Below, in pieces: positions 19,237 to 28,687 of a DNA stretch of 64,000 bases (the first letter of the stretch is position 1; every line of letters starts with the position of its first letter). Made by a program: the position numbers and the translations under genes. The DNA is taken from positions 1,240,001 to 1,304,000 of the forward strand of contig NZ_CM001368.1 of assembly GCF_000177215.2 (NCBI RefSeq). Direction: 5' to 3'. Source of the DNA: Solidesulfovibrio carbinoliphilus subsp. oakridgensis (GTDB taxonomy: Bacteria; Desulfobacterota; Desulfovibrionia; Desulfovibrionales; Desulfovibrionaceae). The notes beneath the pieces were generated by a model, which saw only the letters and a list, made by a program, of their open reading frames with translations, was not told the origin of the DNA and made no database searches.

Positions 19237-19800
19237 CTACCGGGGCGGGACAGCCGGCGGGCGGCCGAGCTTTTTGGCGTAGCGGTCCAGTTCGCTGAGG
19301 ACACAGCCGCAGTACGGCTGGCGGTAGAGGCCCCATGCCTTGGACAGGGCCACGCCCTCGTCCCACAAGACCCGGAAGTCCTCATACAGAAACGGCAGGC
19401 CCGTGGCCTCGGCCCGGGCCTCGCCCTGGGCCTTGATGCCCGCGTGGTCCTGGTACCGGCTGTAGAGGAGCGTCGTCGTAAAGGCGTCGCAGCCAAGCGT
19501 TCGGGCCGTGGCCGCCGTCCGGCCCAGACGCTCGTCCGTGCACGGGCCGCACCGGCCCTGCGGGTCGGCCAGGGACCGCCGCAGGTGCGGGAGGGGCTCG
19601 TAGTCGTCGTACAGGACTTCCATCTCCAGCCGGGCCGCGGCTGCGGCCAGGGCGTCGCGGCGGCGCAGGTACTCGGCCGCCGGCTGGATGTTGGGATTGT
19701 AAAAGAGGCCGGTCACGAGCCAACCGGCCTCCTTCAAGCGCAACACCGGAGCCAGGGCGCAGGGCCCGCAGCAGATATGGAGCAGGACCCGGGCAGCCAT
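19237..19800 (-). CDS. queH: Epoxyqueuosine reductase QueH
   Basis: A 187-residue DUF208-family protein that carries out the last step of queuosine synthesis in tRNA, replacing the unrelated QueG. Cysteine motifs of the family are seen in order: LLHICCGPCA (residues ~6-15), GRCGPCTDERL and YCGCVLSE. They bind a [4Fe-4S] cluster and an adjacent metal. The gene starts only 4 bp after the stop of the RNase G-type gene, so it is probably translated from the same message. Confidence 0.93.
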   Translation of the reverse strand: MAARVLLHICCGPCALAPVLRLKEAGWLVTGLFYNPNIQPAAEYLRRRDALAAAAARLEMEVLYDDYEPLPHLRRSLADPQGRCGPCTDERLGRTAATARTLGCDAFTTTLLYSRYQDHAGIKAQGEARAEATGLPFLYEDFRVLWDEGVALSKAWGLYRQPYCGCVLSELDRYAKKLGRPPAVPPR

Positions 19801-19804
19801 GGCG

Positions 19805-21271
19805 TTACAAGGCGGTGATGACGATCTTCTTCTTGAACTCCTCTTCCAGGGCCGACAGCCGCGCCCGCTTGGAGTTGAGGAGATAGAGGGCCAGCTCTTC
19901 GGACACCTTGGCCGTGACGCACTCCAGGCCGGAGTCCTTGCGCATCTGGCGGTAGATATCCTTGAGCACGGTGAGCGCCTGCCACTCGTGGTTGCGGCGC
20001 TGTCCCGATCCCCGGCAGTGGGGACAGGTTTCGGAAGTGATGGAGAGGGCCGAGGACCCGAGGCGCTGGCGCACGATCTCCAGGAGCCCGAAACGGGAGA
20101 CGCGGCCGACGTCGGTGCGGGCCCGGTCGTTTTTGAAGGCGGCGCGCAGGGTCTTTTCCACCTCGGCCACGTGCTTGCGGTCCTTCATCTCGATGAAATC
20201 GATGACCACCTGGCCGCCGATGTCGCGAAGGCGCAGCTGCCTCGCCACTTCCTCGGCCGCCTCCACGTTGGTCTTGAGCGCCATCTCGCGGAAATTCGAT
20301 TCCCCGCCGATCTTGCCGGAGTTGATGTCCACGGCGGTCAGGGCCTCGGTATGGTCAAAGGCCAGGACGCCGCCGCTTGGCAGGGTGACCTCGCGGCCAT
20401 AGAGCTGCTCGATCTGCTTGCGCAGGTTGAACCGGTCCCACAAGGGCGTGTCCATGTCGGTGTGCTGTTTGACGATGCCGGGACGACGCGGATAGACGAG
20501 CGTGGCCATTTCCGCCACCCGGCCGGCGGTCTCGGGCTCGTCCACCCAGATCTCGCCCACGTCGTCGGTCAGATAATCCCGCACGGCCCGGGAGGACAGG
20601 TCGAGTTCCTGGTAGATGAGGCTTGGCGTCTCGGCCGTGGTGCCGCGCTGGCGCACGTCCTTCCACAGGCGCTTTAAATACGACAGGTCGCGCTCAAGGG
20701 ACGTCTTGGACTGGGACAGGGCGGCGGTGCGCACGATGATGCCAAGCCCCTCTTCGAGCTTGAGCCCGGCGATGGCTTCCTTGAGGCGCTTGCGCTCGGC
20801 CTCGTCCTCGATCTTTCGCGACACGCCCCGCTGCTCCCGGCCCGGGGTCAGGACGAAATAGCGGCCCGGCAGGGACAGGTAGGTGGTCAGGAACGCGCCC
20901 TTGTGCCCGGTCGGCTCCTTGACCACCTGGACGAGGAGTTCCTGGTTTTTCTTGAGCGCCTTCTGGATGGGCGGATATTTGGGCCGGCGGTCGCCGCCGT
21001 GGACGATCTGGTAGTATTCCGGATGGACCTCGTCGATCTGCAAAAAGCCGTTGCGTTCCGCCCCGTAGTTGATGAAGGCGGCCTGCAGGGCGGGATCGAT
21101 GTTGTGGATCTTGCCCTTGTAGATATGGCCGCGCGTCTTGGCCTGGTGGACCATCTCCACGTAGTATTCCAGCAGCAGGCCGTCCTCGGCCACGGCCACC
21201 TCGACCTGCTCTCCGGGCAGCACGCTTATAAACATCTTCTGCTTGCGCTTCTTGCCTCTGGTCATCGTCAT
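19805..21271 (-). CDS. rng: Ribonuclease G/E family protein
   Basis: A 488-residue endoribonuclease, the length of RNase G (no long RNase E scaffold tail). Seen are the S1-like domain (~40-120, GHIYKGKIHNIDPALQAAFINYG), a DNase-I-like catalytic region (VDINSGKIG, VIDFIEMKD) with its metal aspartates, and the zinc-link motif CPHCRGSG. RNase G processes 16S rRNA ends and decays mRNA. The start at 21271 was chosen because AGGGAGC lies 6 bases upstream. It is followed by queH. Confidence 0.93.
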   Translation of the reverse strand: MTMTRGKKRKQKMFISVLPGEQVEVAVAEDGLLLEYYVEMVHQAKTRGHIYKGKIHNIDPALQAAFINYGAERNGFLQIDEVHPEYYQIVHGGDRRPKYPPIQKALKKNQELLVQVVKEPTGHKGAFLTTYLSLPGRYFVLTPGREQRGVSRKIEDEAERKRLKEAIAGLKLEEGLGIIVRTAALSQSKTSLERDLSYLKRLWKDVRQRGTTAETPSLIYQELDLSSRAVRDYLTDDVGEIWVDEPETAGRVAEMATLVYPRRPGIVKQHTDMDTPLWDRFNLRKQIEQLYGREVTLPSGGVLAFDHTEALTAVDINSGKIGGESNFREMALKTNVEAAEEVARQLRLRDIGGQVVIDFIEMKDRKHVAEVEKTLRAAFKNDRARTDVGRVSRFGLLEIVRQRLGSSALSITSETCPHCRGSGQRRNHEWQALTVLKDIYRQMRKDSGLECVTAKVSEELALYLLNSKRARLSALEEEFKKKIVITAL

Positions 21272-21321
21272 AAAGCTCCCTGACTCCGGGACCGGGTCCC
21301 GGGGCGAAATTTGTTTTCCGG

Positions 21322-22374
21322 TCACCCGGAATAAAAAATGTCCTGGCCCGACCGCTCCCGCCGGACCGCACCGGTCCGCAGAAGGGCGTCAAGGGCCGAT
21401 TGGATGCGCGGGGCCGGCTGGCCAAGGGCCGTGGCCAGTCCCGCCGCCGTCTGCGGACGGCGGGCTACGGATGCGGCGATACGGGCCGCGAGGTCTGCAT
21501 CCGTGAGCCCGGGGTCGCGCGGAGCCCGGGCGGCGCCGTCTCCCAAAAGGCCGGCCGGACCGTGGCCGTCGCCGCTGGGGGCCCAAGGCCCGGGCCGGGC
21601 GGCGCCGAGAGCCTCCCGAAAACGGGCCAGGACGTCGCCGGCGACGGCCTTGGCCCCGGGATAGGCGCCGGGCCGGGACAGGGTGACGACATCCACGCGG
21701 GTGGGCGCGAGTTCGCGGCAAAATTCCCGCAACAGCCCCAGATTTTCCGCGGAGTCGTTTTGTCCGGCCACAAGGAGGATTTCGAGAAAGATCGATCCGG
21801 CGAAACCGCCCCGAAAATCGAGCAGTCCCTGGCGGATGGCGTCCAGGCCGAGGGTTTGGTGGGGCCGGTTCAGGCGTTGGTACTCGGCCGCGACCAATGT
21901 GTCCATGGAGGGCAGCACGATGTCGGCCCCGGAAAGGGCCGACCGGACGTCCGGATCGGACAGCAGGCTCGAATTGGTGAGCACCGCCACCGGGACGTTG
22001 GGGAAAAGTTCCCTGGCTCCGGCGATGATCTCGCCGCAGTCGGTGTTGAGGCACGGTTCGCCGAGGCCGCCGAGGGTGACCGCGTCCGGAAGGCCGTGTC
22101 CGGCCGCTTTCCAGTCCGCCAGTTCGCCAAGGATGCGCCGGGCCGGTACATACGGTTTGCGGGCCGTGGTCAGGGCCTCGGTCACGCCCGCCTCGCAATA
22201 GAGGCAGTCAAACGTGCAAATCCTGGCGCCAAGCAGGTCAAGACCCAGCGACAGACCGAGGCGGCCCGATGCCACCGGGCCGAAAACGTGGCGTGTGGAG
22301 TCCGTGGCGCGATCCTCCTTGTCGCGTCTACTTGACAGGTCCGCCCCCTCCGTGCTCAAGGGCCGTCGACGCAT
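21322..22374 (-). CDS. Radical SAM protein of unknown function
   Basis: A 350-residue protein with a radical SAM cluster motif CTFDCLYC (CX3CX2C) near residue 53 and the following GLGEPCLN glycine region that helps bind SAM. The N-terminal context (HVFGPVASGRLGLSLGLDLL) places it in a family of small radical SAM proteins found beside tRNA or RNA modification genes, none well characterised. The last ~70 residues look like a winged-helix domain (AARIAASVARRPQTAAGLATAL). It lies 50 bp upstream of the RNase G-type gene on the same strand. The exact start is unsure because a good ribosome binding site (AAGGAGG) lies about 20 codons downstream without a standard start codon after it. Confidence 0.75.
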   Translation of the reverse strand: MRRRPLSTEGADLSSRRDKEDRATDSTRHVFGPVASGRLGLSLGLDLLGARICTFDCLYCEAGVTEALTTARKPYVPARRILGELADWKAAGHGLPDAVTLGGLGEPCLNTDCGEIIAGARELFPNVPVAVLTNSSLLSDPDVRSALSGADIVLPSMDTLVAAEYQRLNRPHQTLGLDAIRQGLLDFRGGFAGSIFLEILLVAGQNDSAENLGLLREFCRELAPTRVDVVTLSRPGAYPGAKAVAGDVLARFREALGAARPGPWAPSGDGHGPAGLLGDGAARAPRDPGLTDADLAARIAASVARRPQTAAGLATALGQPAPRIQSALDALLRTGAVRRERSGQDIFYSG

Positions 22375-22394
22375 CGAGCAAACCGGGGTGCCAT

Positions 22395-23312
22395 GTGAAA
22401 CAGGGCGATTTGATACTTCTGGTCTCTCCCAAGGGCAAGCGATATCTGCGGCGTTTCGAGCCGGATATGGTCCTGCACACGCACGAAGGCATGATTCGCT
22501 TCGCGGATGTGGAGCAGGCCGGTTGCGGCGGTGCGGTCACCACCCACCTCGGCCACCTGTTCCGGATCCTGCGCCCCTCCACCTACGACCTGGTCAAGGG
22601 CGTCAAACGCTCGACCCAGATCATGTACCCCAAGGAGATCGGGTATGTCCTGCTCAAATTGGGCATCGGCCCGGGCGTGCGGGTCATCGAGGCCGGCAGC
22701 GGCTCGGGCGGCCTGACCCTGGCCCTGGCCTGGCACGTGGGCGCGACGGGCCGGGTCTACACCTTCGAGCGCCGGCCGGAATTTTTCGCCCTGTCCGGCG
22801 AAAACCTAGAGGCGGTCGGGCTTTTGGATCAGGTCAGCCGGTTCAACCATGACATCGCCACGGGTTTTTACCCCGAGGAGTACGTGGCCGGCGACCCGCT
22901 GCGCGATCCCTCGGACGCCGACGCCCTGTTTCTGGATGTCCGCACCCCCTGGGATTACCTCGAAAGCGCGGCCCGGGTCGTGCGCCCGGGGGCCCCGGTC
23001 GGCTTTCTCCTGCCCACGGTCAACCAGATCAGCGAGCTGCTGGCGGCCATGGAAGAGTCCCCGTTCGAGGACGTGGAAGTCCTGGAAATCCTGGTGCGCC
23101 GCTACAAGCCCGTGCCCGAGCGGCTACGGCCCGAGGACCGGATGGTGGCCCACACCGGCTTTCTGGTCTTCGCCCGCCACGGGGGCCTGGCCGCCTACAC
23201 CCGGCCGGCCCCCCTGCCCCCGGCCCCGGACCTGGACCTGCTGGACCAGCCCTGCGGCGACACCCCGGCCCCGGAGGAAGAGTCTTCTCCGAATTCCGGC
23301 CAATCCGATTGA
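22395..23312 (+). CDS. trmI: tRNA (adenine-58-N1)-methyltransferase TrmI
   Basis: A 305-residue SAM-dependent methyltransferase that forms m1A58 in the T-loop of tRNA. Seen are the small N-terminal beta domain (LILLVSPKGKRYLRRF), the STQIMYPKEIGYVL segment and the SAM motif VIEAGSGSGGLT, followed by YTFERRPEF. A GTG at 22395 was chosen because the N-terminal domain begins right after it; longer readings add a non-conserved proline/arginine leader. The tail after residue ~275 is acidic and proline-rich. Confidence 0.9.
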   Translation: MKQGDLILLVSPKGKRYLRRFEPDMVLHTHEGMIRFADVEQAGCGGAVTTHLGHLFRILRPSTYDLVKGVKRSTQIMYPKEIGYVLLKLGIGPGVRVIEAGSGSGGLTLALAWHVGATGRVYTFERRPEFFALSGENLEAVGLLDQVSRFNHDIATGFYPEEYVAGDPLRDPSDADALFLDVRTPWDYLESAARVVRPGAPVGFLLPTVNQISELLAAMEESPFEDVEVLEILVRRYKPVPERLRPEDRMVAHTGFLVFARHGGLAAYTRPAPLPPAPDLDLLDQPCGDTPAPEEESSPNSGQSD

Positions 23313-23344
23313 CCTCGGCGGGGCCAGCGTCTAAGAAACCTACC

Positions 23345-24994
23345 ATGCCCCTCAATGCGCCGCGCACGGAACTGCCCCAGACCTTCAAGCGACTTCTCGA
23401 CCCGCTGACGTCGCTGCTTGGCATCCCGGTTTCCGTCTCGGCCGCCGCTGACGCGCCCCTCTGGCCGGATCCGGGGCGCGAGGCGCATGACATCCTGCAC
23501 CGCGAGTTTCCCGAATACGGCCCCTGCCCCATACTGGCCGACCCGGACGCCATTCCCCTCGACGGCACGGCGCCGTCGGCCGTCTGCCCCCTGGGGCTGA
23601 CCGTGCGCCGCTTCGCCCTGCCCCTTGGCGACGACGGGACGGGCCTCCTGACCCTTGGCCCCTATTTCATGTGCCCCGACGATCGGGAAGCGCTTGCCGG
23701 CCGCTCGGTCGCCGCCGACGCCGCCCTGACGCTCATTCCCTGCGTGCCCGCCGACAAGCACACCCTGCTCAAAAAATTTTGCGAGGAGTTTTCCTCCTTT
23801 GCCGGCATGGCCGTCCGGGCCGGCGCGGCCAAGGAGATCTTCCTGGCCAACATGAGCCATGAACTGCGCACGCCCTTAAACGGCATCATGGGCATGCTGA
23901 GCCTCCTGCTCCAGGGGGAGCTGGCCTCGCGGCAGCGCCAGTTCCTGGAGCTGGCCATGGAGGCGTCCAACCAGCTGCTCGGCGTGGTCAACGACCTCTT
24001 GGAACTGACCAATATCTCCATGGGCCGCCTGGAGCTGGCCGAAGTCCCGTTTCGGCTGCGCCAGGGACTGTCCGGGCTGCTGACCGCCTGCGCCGAGGAC
24101 GCCACCCGCCGCGGCCTGGCCTTCACGGCGGCCATCGACGACGAGGTGCCCGATGTCCTGGTGGGCGACCTGGCCAGGCTGCGCCAGATCCTCCTCAACA
24201 TCATCGGCAACGCCATCAAATTCACGGAGAAAGGCGCCGTCTCGGTCCACGTCTCCCTCGGGAATTGCCCGCCACGGCAAAACGCCTCCACCCTGCGCTT
24301 TTGCGTGCGCGATACCGGCGTCGGCATTCCCCCGGACAAGCATGGCCACATTTTCGAACGGTTCGCCATTGGCGAGGATTTCCTCAACAAACGCTACGCC
24401 AAAACCGGGCTTGGCCTTTCCATCTCCAAGGAGATCGTGGAAAAAATGGGTGGGGCCATGCGCCTTGAAAGCGTCCAGGGCCAGGGAAGCGCTTTTTCCT
24501 TCACAGCCGTCTTCCGCCACGGCGACGTCCTGTCCCGCCCGGACACCGCCCCCTCCGGGGGGGGCACGCCCTATGCCTGCCAGGGAGCGGTCGTTGCCTA
24601 CGCCGAGGACGAGCCCGTCAGCCAGCTGCTCGTGCGGCGCATCCTGGAAGACCGGGGCTATCTCCCGATCCTGGCCGATTCCGGGGAAAAGCTCCTGGAG
24701 ATCCTCCGGACCCAGCCCGTGGACCTTGTGCTCATGGATATCCAGATGCCGGGCATCTGCGGCCTGGAAACCACCGCCCGCATCCGGGCCGGCGACATCC
24801 CCTGCGTGGCGCCGGACATCCCCATCGTGGGGCTGACCGCCTTTGCCACGGTCGAGGACCGCAAACTCGGGCTGGCCTCCGGCATGACCGACTACATCAC
24901 CAAGCCCGTCACCCGCCAGGTGCTCCTGCATGTTCTCGAACGCGCCCTGACGGGACGCCGGCTGACAAGCGACTTGAAATCCCTGCCGGCCTAG
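23345..24994 (+). CDS. Hybrid sensor histidine kinase with PocR-like input domain
   Basis: A 549-residue soluble signalling protein. Residues ~15-160 look like a PocR-type ligand-binding domain (conserved CPLGL and LGPYF motifs), though this is tentative. Then come a phospho-acceptor box (MSHELRTPLNG, ~175), an ATPase domain (DTGVGIPPD, KTGLGLSISKEI) and a C-terminal receiver (LVLMDIQMPG, ITKPV). No membrane helices are seen, so the signal is cytoplasmic. It starts 32 bp after trmI; a TTG overlapping the trmI stop is an alternative start. The output partner is unknown. Confidence 0.85.
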   Translation: MPLNAPRTELPQTFKRLLDPLTSLLGIPVSVSAAADAPLWPDPGREAHDILHREFPEYGPCPILADPDAIPLDGTAPSAVCPLGLTVRRFALPLGDDGTGLLTLGPYFMCPDDREALAGRSVAADAALTLIPCVPADKHTLLKKFCEEFSSFAGMAVRAGAAKEIFLANMSHELRTPLNGIMGMLSLLLQGELASRQRQFLELAMEASNQLLGVVNDLLELTNISMGRLELAEVPFRLRQGLSGLLTACAEDATRRGLAFTAAIDDEVPDVLVGDLARLRQILLNIIGNAIKFTEKGAVSVHVSLGNCPPRQNASTLRFCVRDTGVGIPPDKHGHIFERFAIGEDFLNKRYAKTGLGLSISKEIVEKMGGAMRLESVQGQGSAFSFTAVFRHGDVLSRPDTAPSGGGTPYACQGAVVAYAEDEPVSQLLVRRILEDRGYLPILADSGEKLLEILRTQPVDLVLMDIQMPGICGLETTARIRAGDIPCVAPDIPIVGLTAFATVEDRKLGLASGMTDYITKPVTRQVLLHVLERALTGRRLTSDLKSLPA

Positions 24995-25050
24995 GCTATA
25001 AGGCCTCTCTTTTTCCCGCCACGGGATTTCGCCTCCAAAGGAGACCCGTC

Positions 25051-26316
25051 ATGACCCGTAAGGACCGCACCGAGGGCATCTACTCCCGCCGGGAAGTGCT
25101 CGACGAATCCGAACGCCGGCAGTATTACCAGATCCAGATCAAGGATCTGCTGTCCTACGCCTACCGGTATTCCGAGGACGTCAAGAAACGCTTTGACCGC
25201 GCACAGTTCCAGGCCTCGAAGTTCAAGACCCTCTCGGACCTCAAGCACATACCCATTCTCAAAAAGAAGGAACTCATCTTTCTGCAGTCCATGGGTCCGC
25301 GCCTGGGAGGGCTTCTCACCAAGGACATGGGCGAATTGCGCCGCATCTTCCTGTCCCCCGGCCCCATCTTCGATCCCGAAGACCGCGAGGAAGACTACTG
25401 GGGTTGGACCGAAGGCTTCTATGCCTGCGGCTTCCGCTCCGGCGACCTCGTGCAGGTGACCTTCAACTACCACCTGACCCCGGCCGGCCTCATGTTCGAG
25501 GAGCCGCTCAAAAACCTCGGCTGCGCCGTGGTTCCGGCCGGCCCCGGCAACTCGGCCACCCAGCTCGAAATCATGCAGAAGCTGCGGGCCACGGGCTACG
25601 TCGGCACCCCGAGCTACCTCATGCACCTGGCCCAGAAGGGCGAGGAGATGGGGCTTAACCTGCGCAAAGACCTGTACATGGAAGTGGCCTTTGTCACGGG
25701 CGAGAAGTTTTCCGAAAAGCTTCGGACCAACCTCGAAAAGAAATTCGACATCATCATGCGCCAGGGCTACGGCACGGCCGATGTCGGATGCGTGGGCTAC
25801 GAGTGTTTCCACAAGACCGGGCTGCACATCGCCAACCGGGCCTTTGTGGAAATCTGCCACCCGGACACGGGCATTCCGCTCAAGGACGGGGAAGTCGGCG
25901 AGATCGTGGTCACGGCCTTTAACAAGACCTATCCGTTGATCCGCCTTGCCACCGGCGACCTGTCCTACATCGAGCGCGCCCCCTGCCCCTGCGGCCGGAC
26001 CTCGCCGCGCCTTGGGTCCATCGTCGGCCGGGTCGACACCACCGCCCGCATCAAGGGCATGTTCGTCTACCCGCACCAGGTCGAGCAGGTCATCACCCGG
26101 TTCGAAGAGATCAAACGGTGGCAGATCGAGGTCACCAACCCGGGCGGCATCGACGAGATGAACCTCATCGTCGAGGCCTCGAACTTCAAGCGGGAGGAAG
26201 ACCTGCTCCACAAGTTCCGGGAGAAGATCAAGCTGCGTCCGGGCCTGACCGTGGTCGCCCCCGGCACCCTGCCGCCCCAGATCCGTCCCATCGAGGACAA
26301 GCGCAAGTGGGATTAG
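25051..26316 (+). CDS. Phenylacetate-CoA ligase-like AMP-forming enzyme
   Basis: A 421-residue adenylate-forming enzyme of the PaaK/CapK group. The N-terminal half is typical (SYAYRYSEDVKKRF, LKHIPILKKKEL). The ligase core has QGYGTADVG and a later GDLSYIE with cysteines in CPCGRTSPR, and the C-terminal domain reads GRVDTTARIKGMFVYP. Such proteins activate aryl or other acids to CoA thioesters, and several copies are common in Desulfovibrio. Its substrate cannot be told, and there is no phenylacetate degradation cluster nearby. A strong AAAGGAG site precedes the ATG. Confidence 0.88.
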   Translation: MTRKDRTEGIYSRREVLDESERRQYYQIQIKDLLSYAYRYSEDVKKRFDRAQFQASKFKTLSDLKHIPILKKKELIFLQSMGPRLGGLLTKDMGELRRIFLSPGPIFDPEDREEDYWGWTEGFYACGFRSGDLVQVTFNYHLTPAGLMFEEPLKNLGCAVVPAGPGNSATQLEIMQKLRATGYVGTPSYLMHLAQKGEEMGLNLRKDLYMEVAFVTGEKFSEKLRTNLEKKFDIIMRQGYGTADVGCVGYECFHKTGLHIANRAFVEICHPDTGIPLKDGEVGEIVVTAFNKTYPLIRLATGDLSYIERAPCPCGRTSPRLGSIVGRVDTTARIKGMFVYPHQVEQVITRFEEIKRWQIEVTNPGGIDEMNLIVEASNFKREEDLLHKFREKIKLRPGLTVVAPGTLPPQIRPIEDKRKWD

Positions 26317-26330
26317 CGGAAGACGGGAAG

Positions 26331-27602
26331 ATGCCTCCGGCGGCCGGGGGGAATCATCCCCCCCGACCCCCCTGGACCGGCCAGGGCGCGGGACTTCCCC
26401 GCGTCCTGGCCGGTTTGTTCCTGGCCGGAAGCCTCGTTGCCGGCCTTGGTGGCTGCGCCCCGCGCCAGACGGCCGATCCGGCCGCCATGGCGGCCCCCCG
26501 GATCTCGCCGGAAGCCTTGCTCGCCCCGGCCGGCGGGCCGGTCGCGGCCGCGGCCTTTGCCTCGGGCCTGGCCCGGGCCGACTACATCCTCCTTGGCGAG
26601 GAGCATCCCAACCCCTGCGACCATCTGGCCCAGGCCGGGGTCCTGCGCCGCCTGGTCGCCGCCGGCGTGCGTCCGGCCGTCGGCTTCGAGATGGTGCCCG
26701 CCGATTACCAGGATGTGCTCGACGCGTTCAACGCCGGCAAGCTTTCGGTCGCCGACCTGCCCCACGCCCTGTCCTGGAAAAAGACCTGGGGCTATGATTT
26801 CGCGCTCTACGCGCCCATTTTCGAGACCGCCCGGGAGTACGGCCTGCCGGTCTTCGCCCTGAACGCGCCGTCCGGCCTGGCCCGGAAGGTCGGCCGCGTC
26901 GGCCTCGAAGGGCTCACGCCCACCGAACGGGCCGCGCTTCCGGGCGCCATCCTGCCGCCGGCCCCGGCCCAGGTCGAGGAGCTGCGGGAACTGTTCGCCC
27001 AGCATGCGGCCATGCTCGAAAAGGCGGCCAAGGCTCCGGCCGACCGCGACCGGCTGGCCGATTTCCTGGCCGTCCAGTCGCTGTGGGACACGCAGATGGC
27101 CGCCCGGGCCTTCCTCGCCCGGGCCCGGACCGGCCGGCCGGTGGTGGTCATCGCCGGCGGCGGCCATGTGGAGCGGGGTTTCGGCATCGCCCGCCGTCTG
27201 GCCGTCTTTGATCCCAAGGCCCGGGTCGAGACCGTCATGCCCTGGCGCGGCGGCGAAAACCCGGATCCGGCCCAGGCCGGAACCTTTTACGCCTGTCCGG
27301 CCGTCCACAAAAGCCGGCTCGGCATGACCCTGTCCCACGAGGCCCCGGCGCCGGGCCAGCCGGCCCAGGCGCTCCTGGTCACGGCCGTGGCCCCCGGCTC
27401 TCCGGCCGCCGCCGCCGGCCTCCTGGCCGGGGACGCGGTCACCGCCGCCGGCAGCCACGCGGCGTCGAGCCTCGGCGTGCTCCACACCGCGGCCGTGGAG
27501 GCGGCCCAGGCGGGAACGCCGCTCGCTCTGACCGTCTTCCGGGCCGGTGAGACCCTGACGCTCTCCATCCCTCTGGCCATGCCCGCGACCTCGAAGAAGT
27601 AG
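26331..27602 (+). CDS. ChaN-family lipoprotein with PDZ domain
   Basis: A 423-residue envelope protein. The N terminus has a hydrophobic signal ending in a lipobox (LVAGLGGC, cysteine at ~residue 43). Residues ~70-310 match the ChaN/haem-binding uptake fold (DYILLGEEHPNPCDH, VGFEMVPADYQ, VIAGGGHV), and residues ~340-415 form a PDZ domain (VTAVAPGSPAAAAGLLAGDAV). ChaN homologues bind haem cofacially; the PDZ addition suggests a partner at the membrane. It lies 14 bp after the ligase gene and 2 bp before mutM. Confidence 0.85.
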   Translation: MPPAAGGNHPPRPPWTGQGAGLPRVLAGLFLAGSLVAGLGGCAPRQTADPAAMAAPRISPEALLAPAGGPVAAAAFASGLARADYILLGEEHPNPCDHLAQAGVLRRLVAAGVRPAVGFEMVPADYQDVLDAFNAGKLSVADLPHALSWKKTWGYDFALYAPIFETAREYGLPVFALNAPSGLARKVGRVGLEGLTPTERAALPGAILPPAPAQVEELRELFAQHAAMLEKAAKAPADRDRLADFLAVQSLWDTQMAARAFLARARTGRPVVVIAGGGHVERGFGIARRLAVFDPKARVETVMPWRGGENPDPAQAGTFYACPAVHKSRLGMTLSHEAPAPGQPAQALLVTAVAPGSPAAAAGLLAGDAVTAAGSHAASSLGVLHTAAVEAAQAGTPLALTVFRAGETLTLSIPLAMPATSKK

Positions 27603-27604
27603 CC

Positions 27605-28474
27605 ATGCCCGAACTGCCCGAGGTGGAAACCATTGCCCGGGCCCTGGCTCCAGGGCTCGTCGGCCGCGTGGTCGTCGGCATCGAGGCCCCGGACCGCAAG
27701 GTCCTGGCCGCGCCCAAAACCCGGGCCGCCTGGGCCAGGGCCGCGGCCGGCCGCACCGTCACCGCCGTCTCCCGCCGGGCCAAGCTCCTGCTCGTCCACC
27801 TCGGCCCCGCCCCTGCCCCCGGCTCCCTCCCCGGGGCTCCGGACCTCGACGAAGACACGCTCCTTTTCGCCTTTCACTTGAAGATGACCGGCCGCTTCCA
27901 CATCGCCCCCACCGACGCCCCGCCGCCGGCCTACGCCCGGCTGCTCGTGCGCCTGGACGACGGCCAGTCCCTGGTTTTTTCCGACATGCGCCGCTTCGGC
28001 ACGGCCCGCCTCCTCACGCCCCAGGCGCTTTCCGACTGGCCCTTTTACGCCACCCTCGGCCCCGAGCCCTGGGACATGACGCCGGAGGCCTTCGAGGCCG
28101 CCCTCTCCCGGCGCACCACCCGGATAAAAGCGGTCCTCCTCGACCAGACGGTCATGGCCGGCATCGGCAACATCTACGCCGACGAGTCCCTCTTTGCCGC
28201 CGGCATCCGGCCGGACACGCCGGCCAAATCCCTTTCCGCCGGACAGCGGCAAAAGCTCCTGGCCGCCGTCCAGGCCGTCATCGGGCGGGCCATCGCGGCC
28301 GGCGGCAGCACCATCCGCGACTACCGGACCCCGGACGGGGTCGAAGGCGGCTTCCAGCACCAGTTCACGGTCTACGGCAAGGCCGGCGAGCCGTGTCCGG
28401 GCTGCCGGGCGGTCCTTGTTGCGGCCAAGGTGGCCGGCCGCACCTCCACCTTTTGCCCCCATTGCCAAAAGTAA
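27605..28474 (+). CDS. mutM: Formamidopyrimidine-DNA glycosylase (MutM/Fpg)
   Basis: A 289-residue DNA repair enzyme that excises 8-oxoguanine and formamidopyrimidines and nicks the DNA. The N-terminal catalytic proline and glutamate are in MPELPEVE. The helix-two-turns-helix is in LLDQTVMAGIGNIYADE, and the C-terminal zinc finger has CPGC and CPHC pairs. A short alanine/proline-rich insert around residues 62-80 makes it a little longer than E. coli Fpg (269). It starts 2 bp after the ChaN-like gene. Confidence 0.96.
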   Translation: MPELPEVETIARALAPGLVGRVVVGIEAPDRKVLAAPKTRAAWARAAAGRTVTAVSRRAKLLLVHLGPAPAPGSLPGAPDLDEDTLLFAFHLKMTGRFHIAPTDAPPPAYARLLVRLDDGQSLVFSDMRRFGTARLLTPQALSDWPFYATLGPEPWDMTPEAFEAALSRRTTRIKAVLLDQTVMAGIGNIYADESLFAAGIRPDTPAKSLSAGQRQKLLAAVQAVIGRAIAAGGSTIRDYRTPDGVEGGFQHQFTVYGKAGEPCPGCRAVLVAAKVAGRTSTFCPHCQK

Positions 28475-28624
28475 GGAAAAGGGGCAGGTCCGGGCGGGAT
28501 CGCTCCGGCCGGCTCCCGCGTCCGGGGACCAAGCCAATATCGACTTTGCGGTCGGCCCTGCATGGGGCCGCCATGACGACAATATTCAACGATACCCATT
28601 GAAAGTTTTTAGGGGAGGGAGGGG

Positions 28625-28668
28625 TGTGGGGAGGGACCCTGTTTTCAAAAAGGGGGTTCCCTCCCCAC
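28625..28668. repeat. Long inverted repeat between mutM and murJ
   Basis: TGTGGGGAGGGA-CCCT and its complement face each other around an A/T-rich centre (GTTTTCAAAA), with one bulged base. It lies about 20 bp before murJ. No T tract follows on the plus strand, so it is unlikely to be a simple terminator. It could be a transcript hairpin that limits read-through into murJ or a dispersed intergenic repeat. Confidence 0.6.
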
Positions 28669-28687
28669 ATTCCCACAGACCACACCT

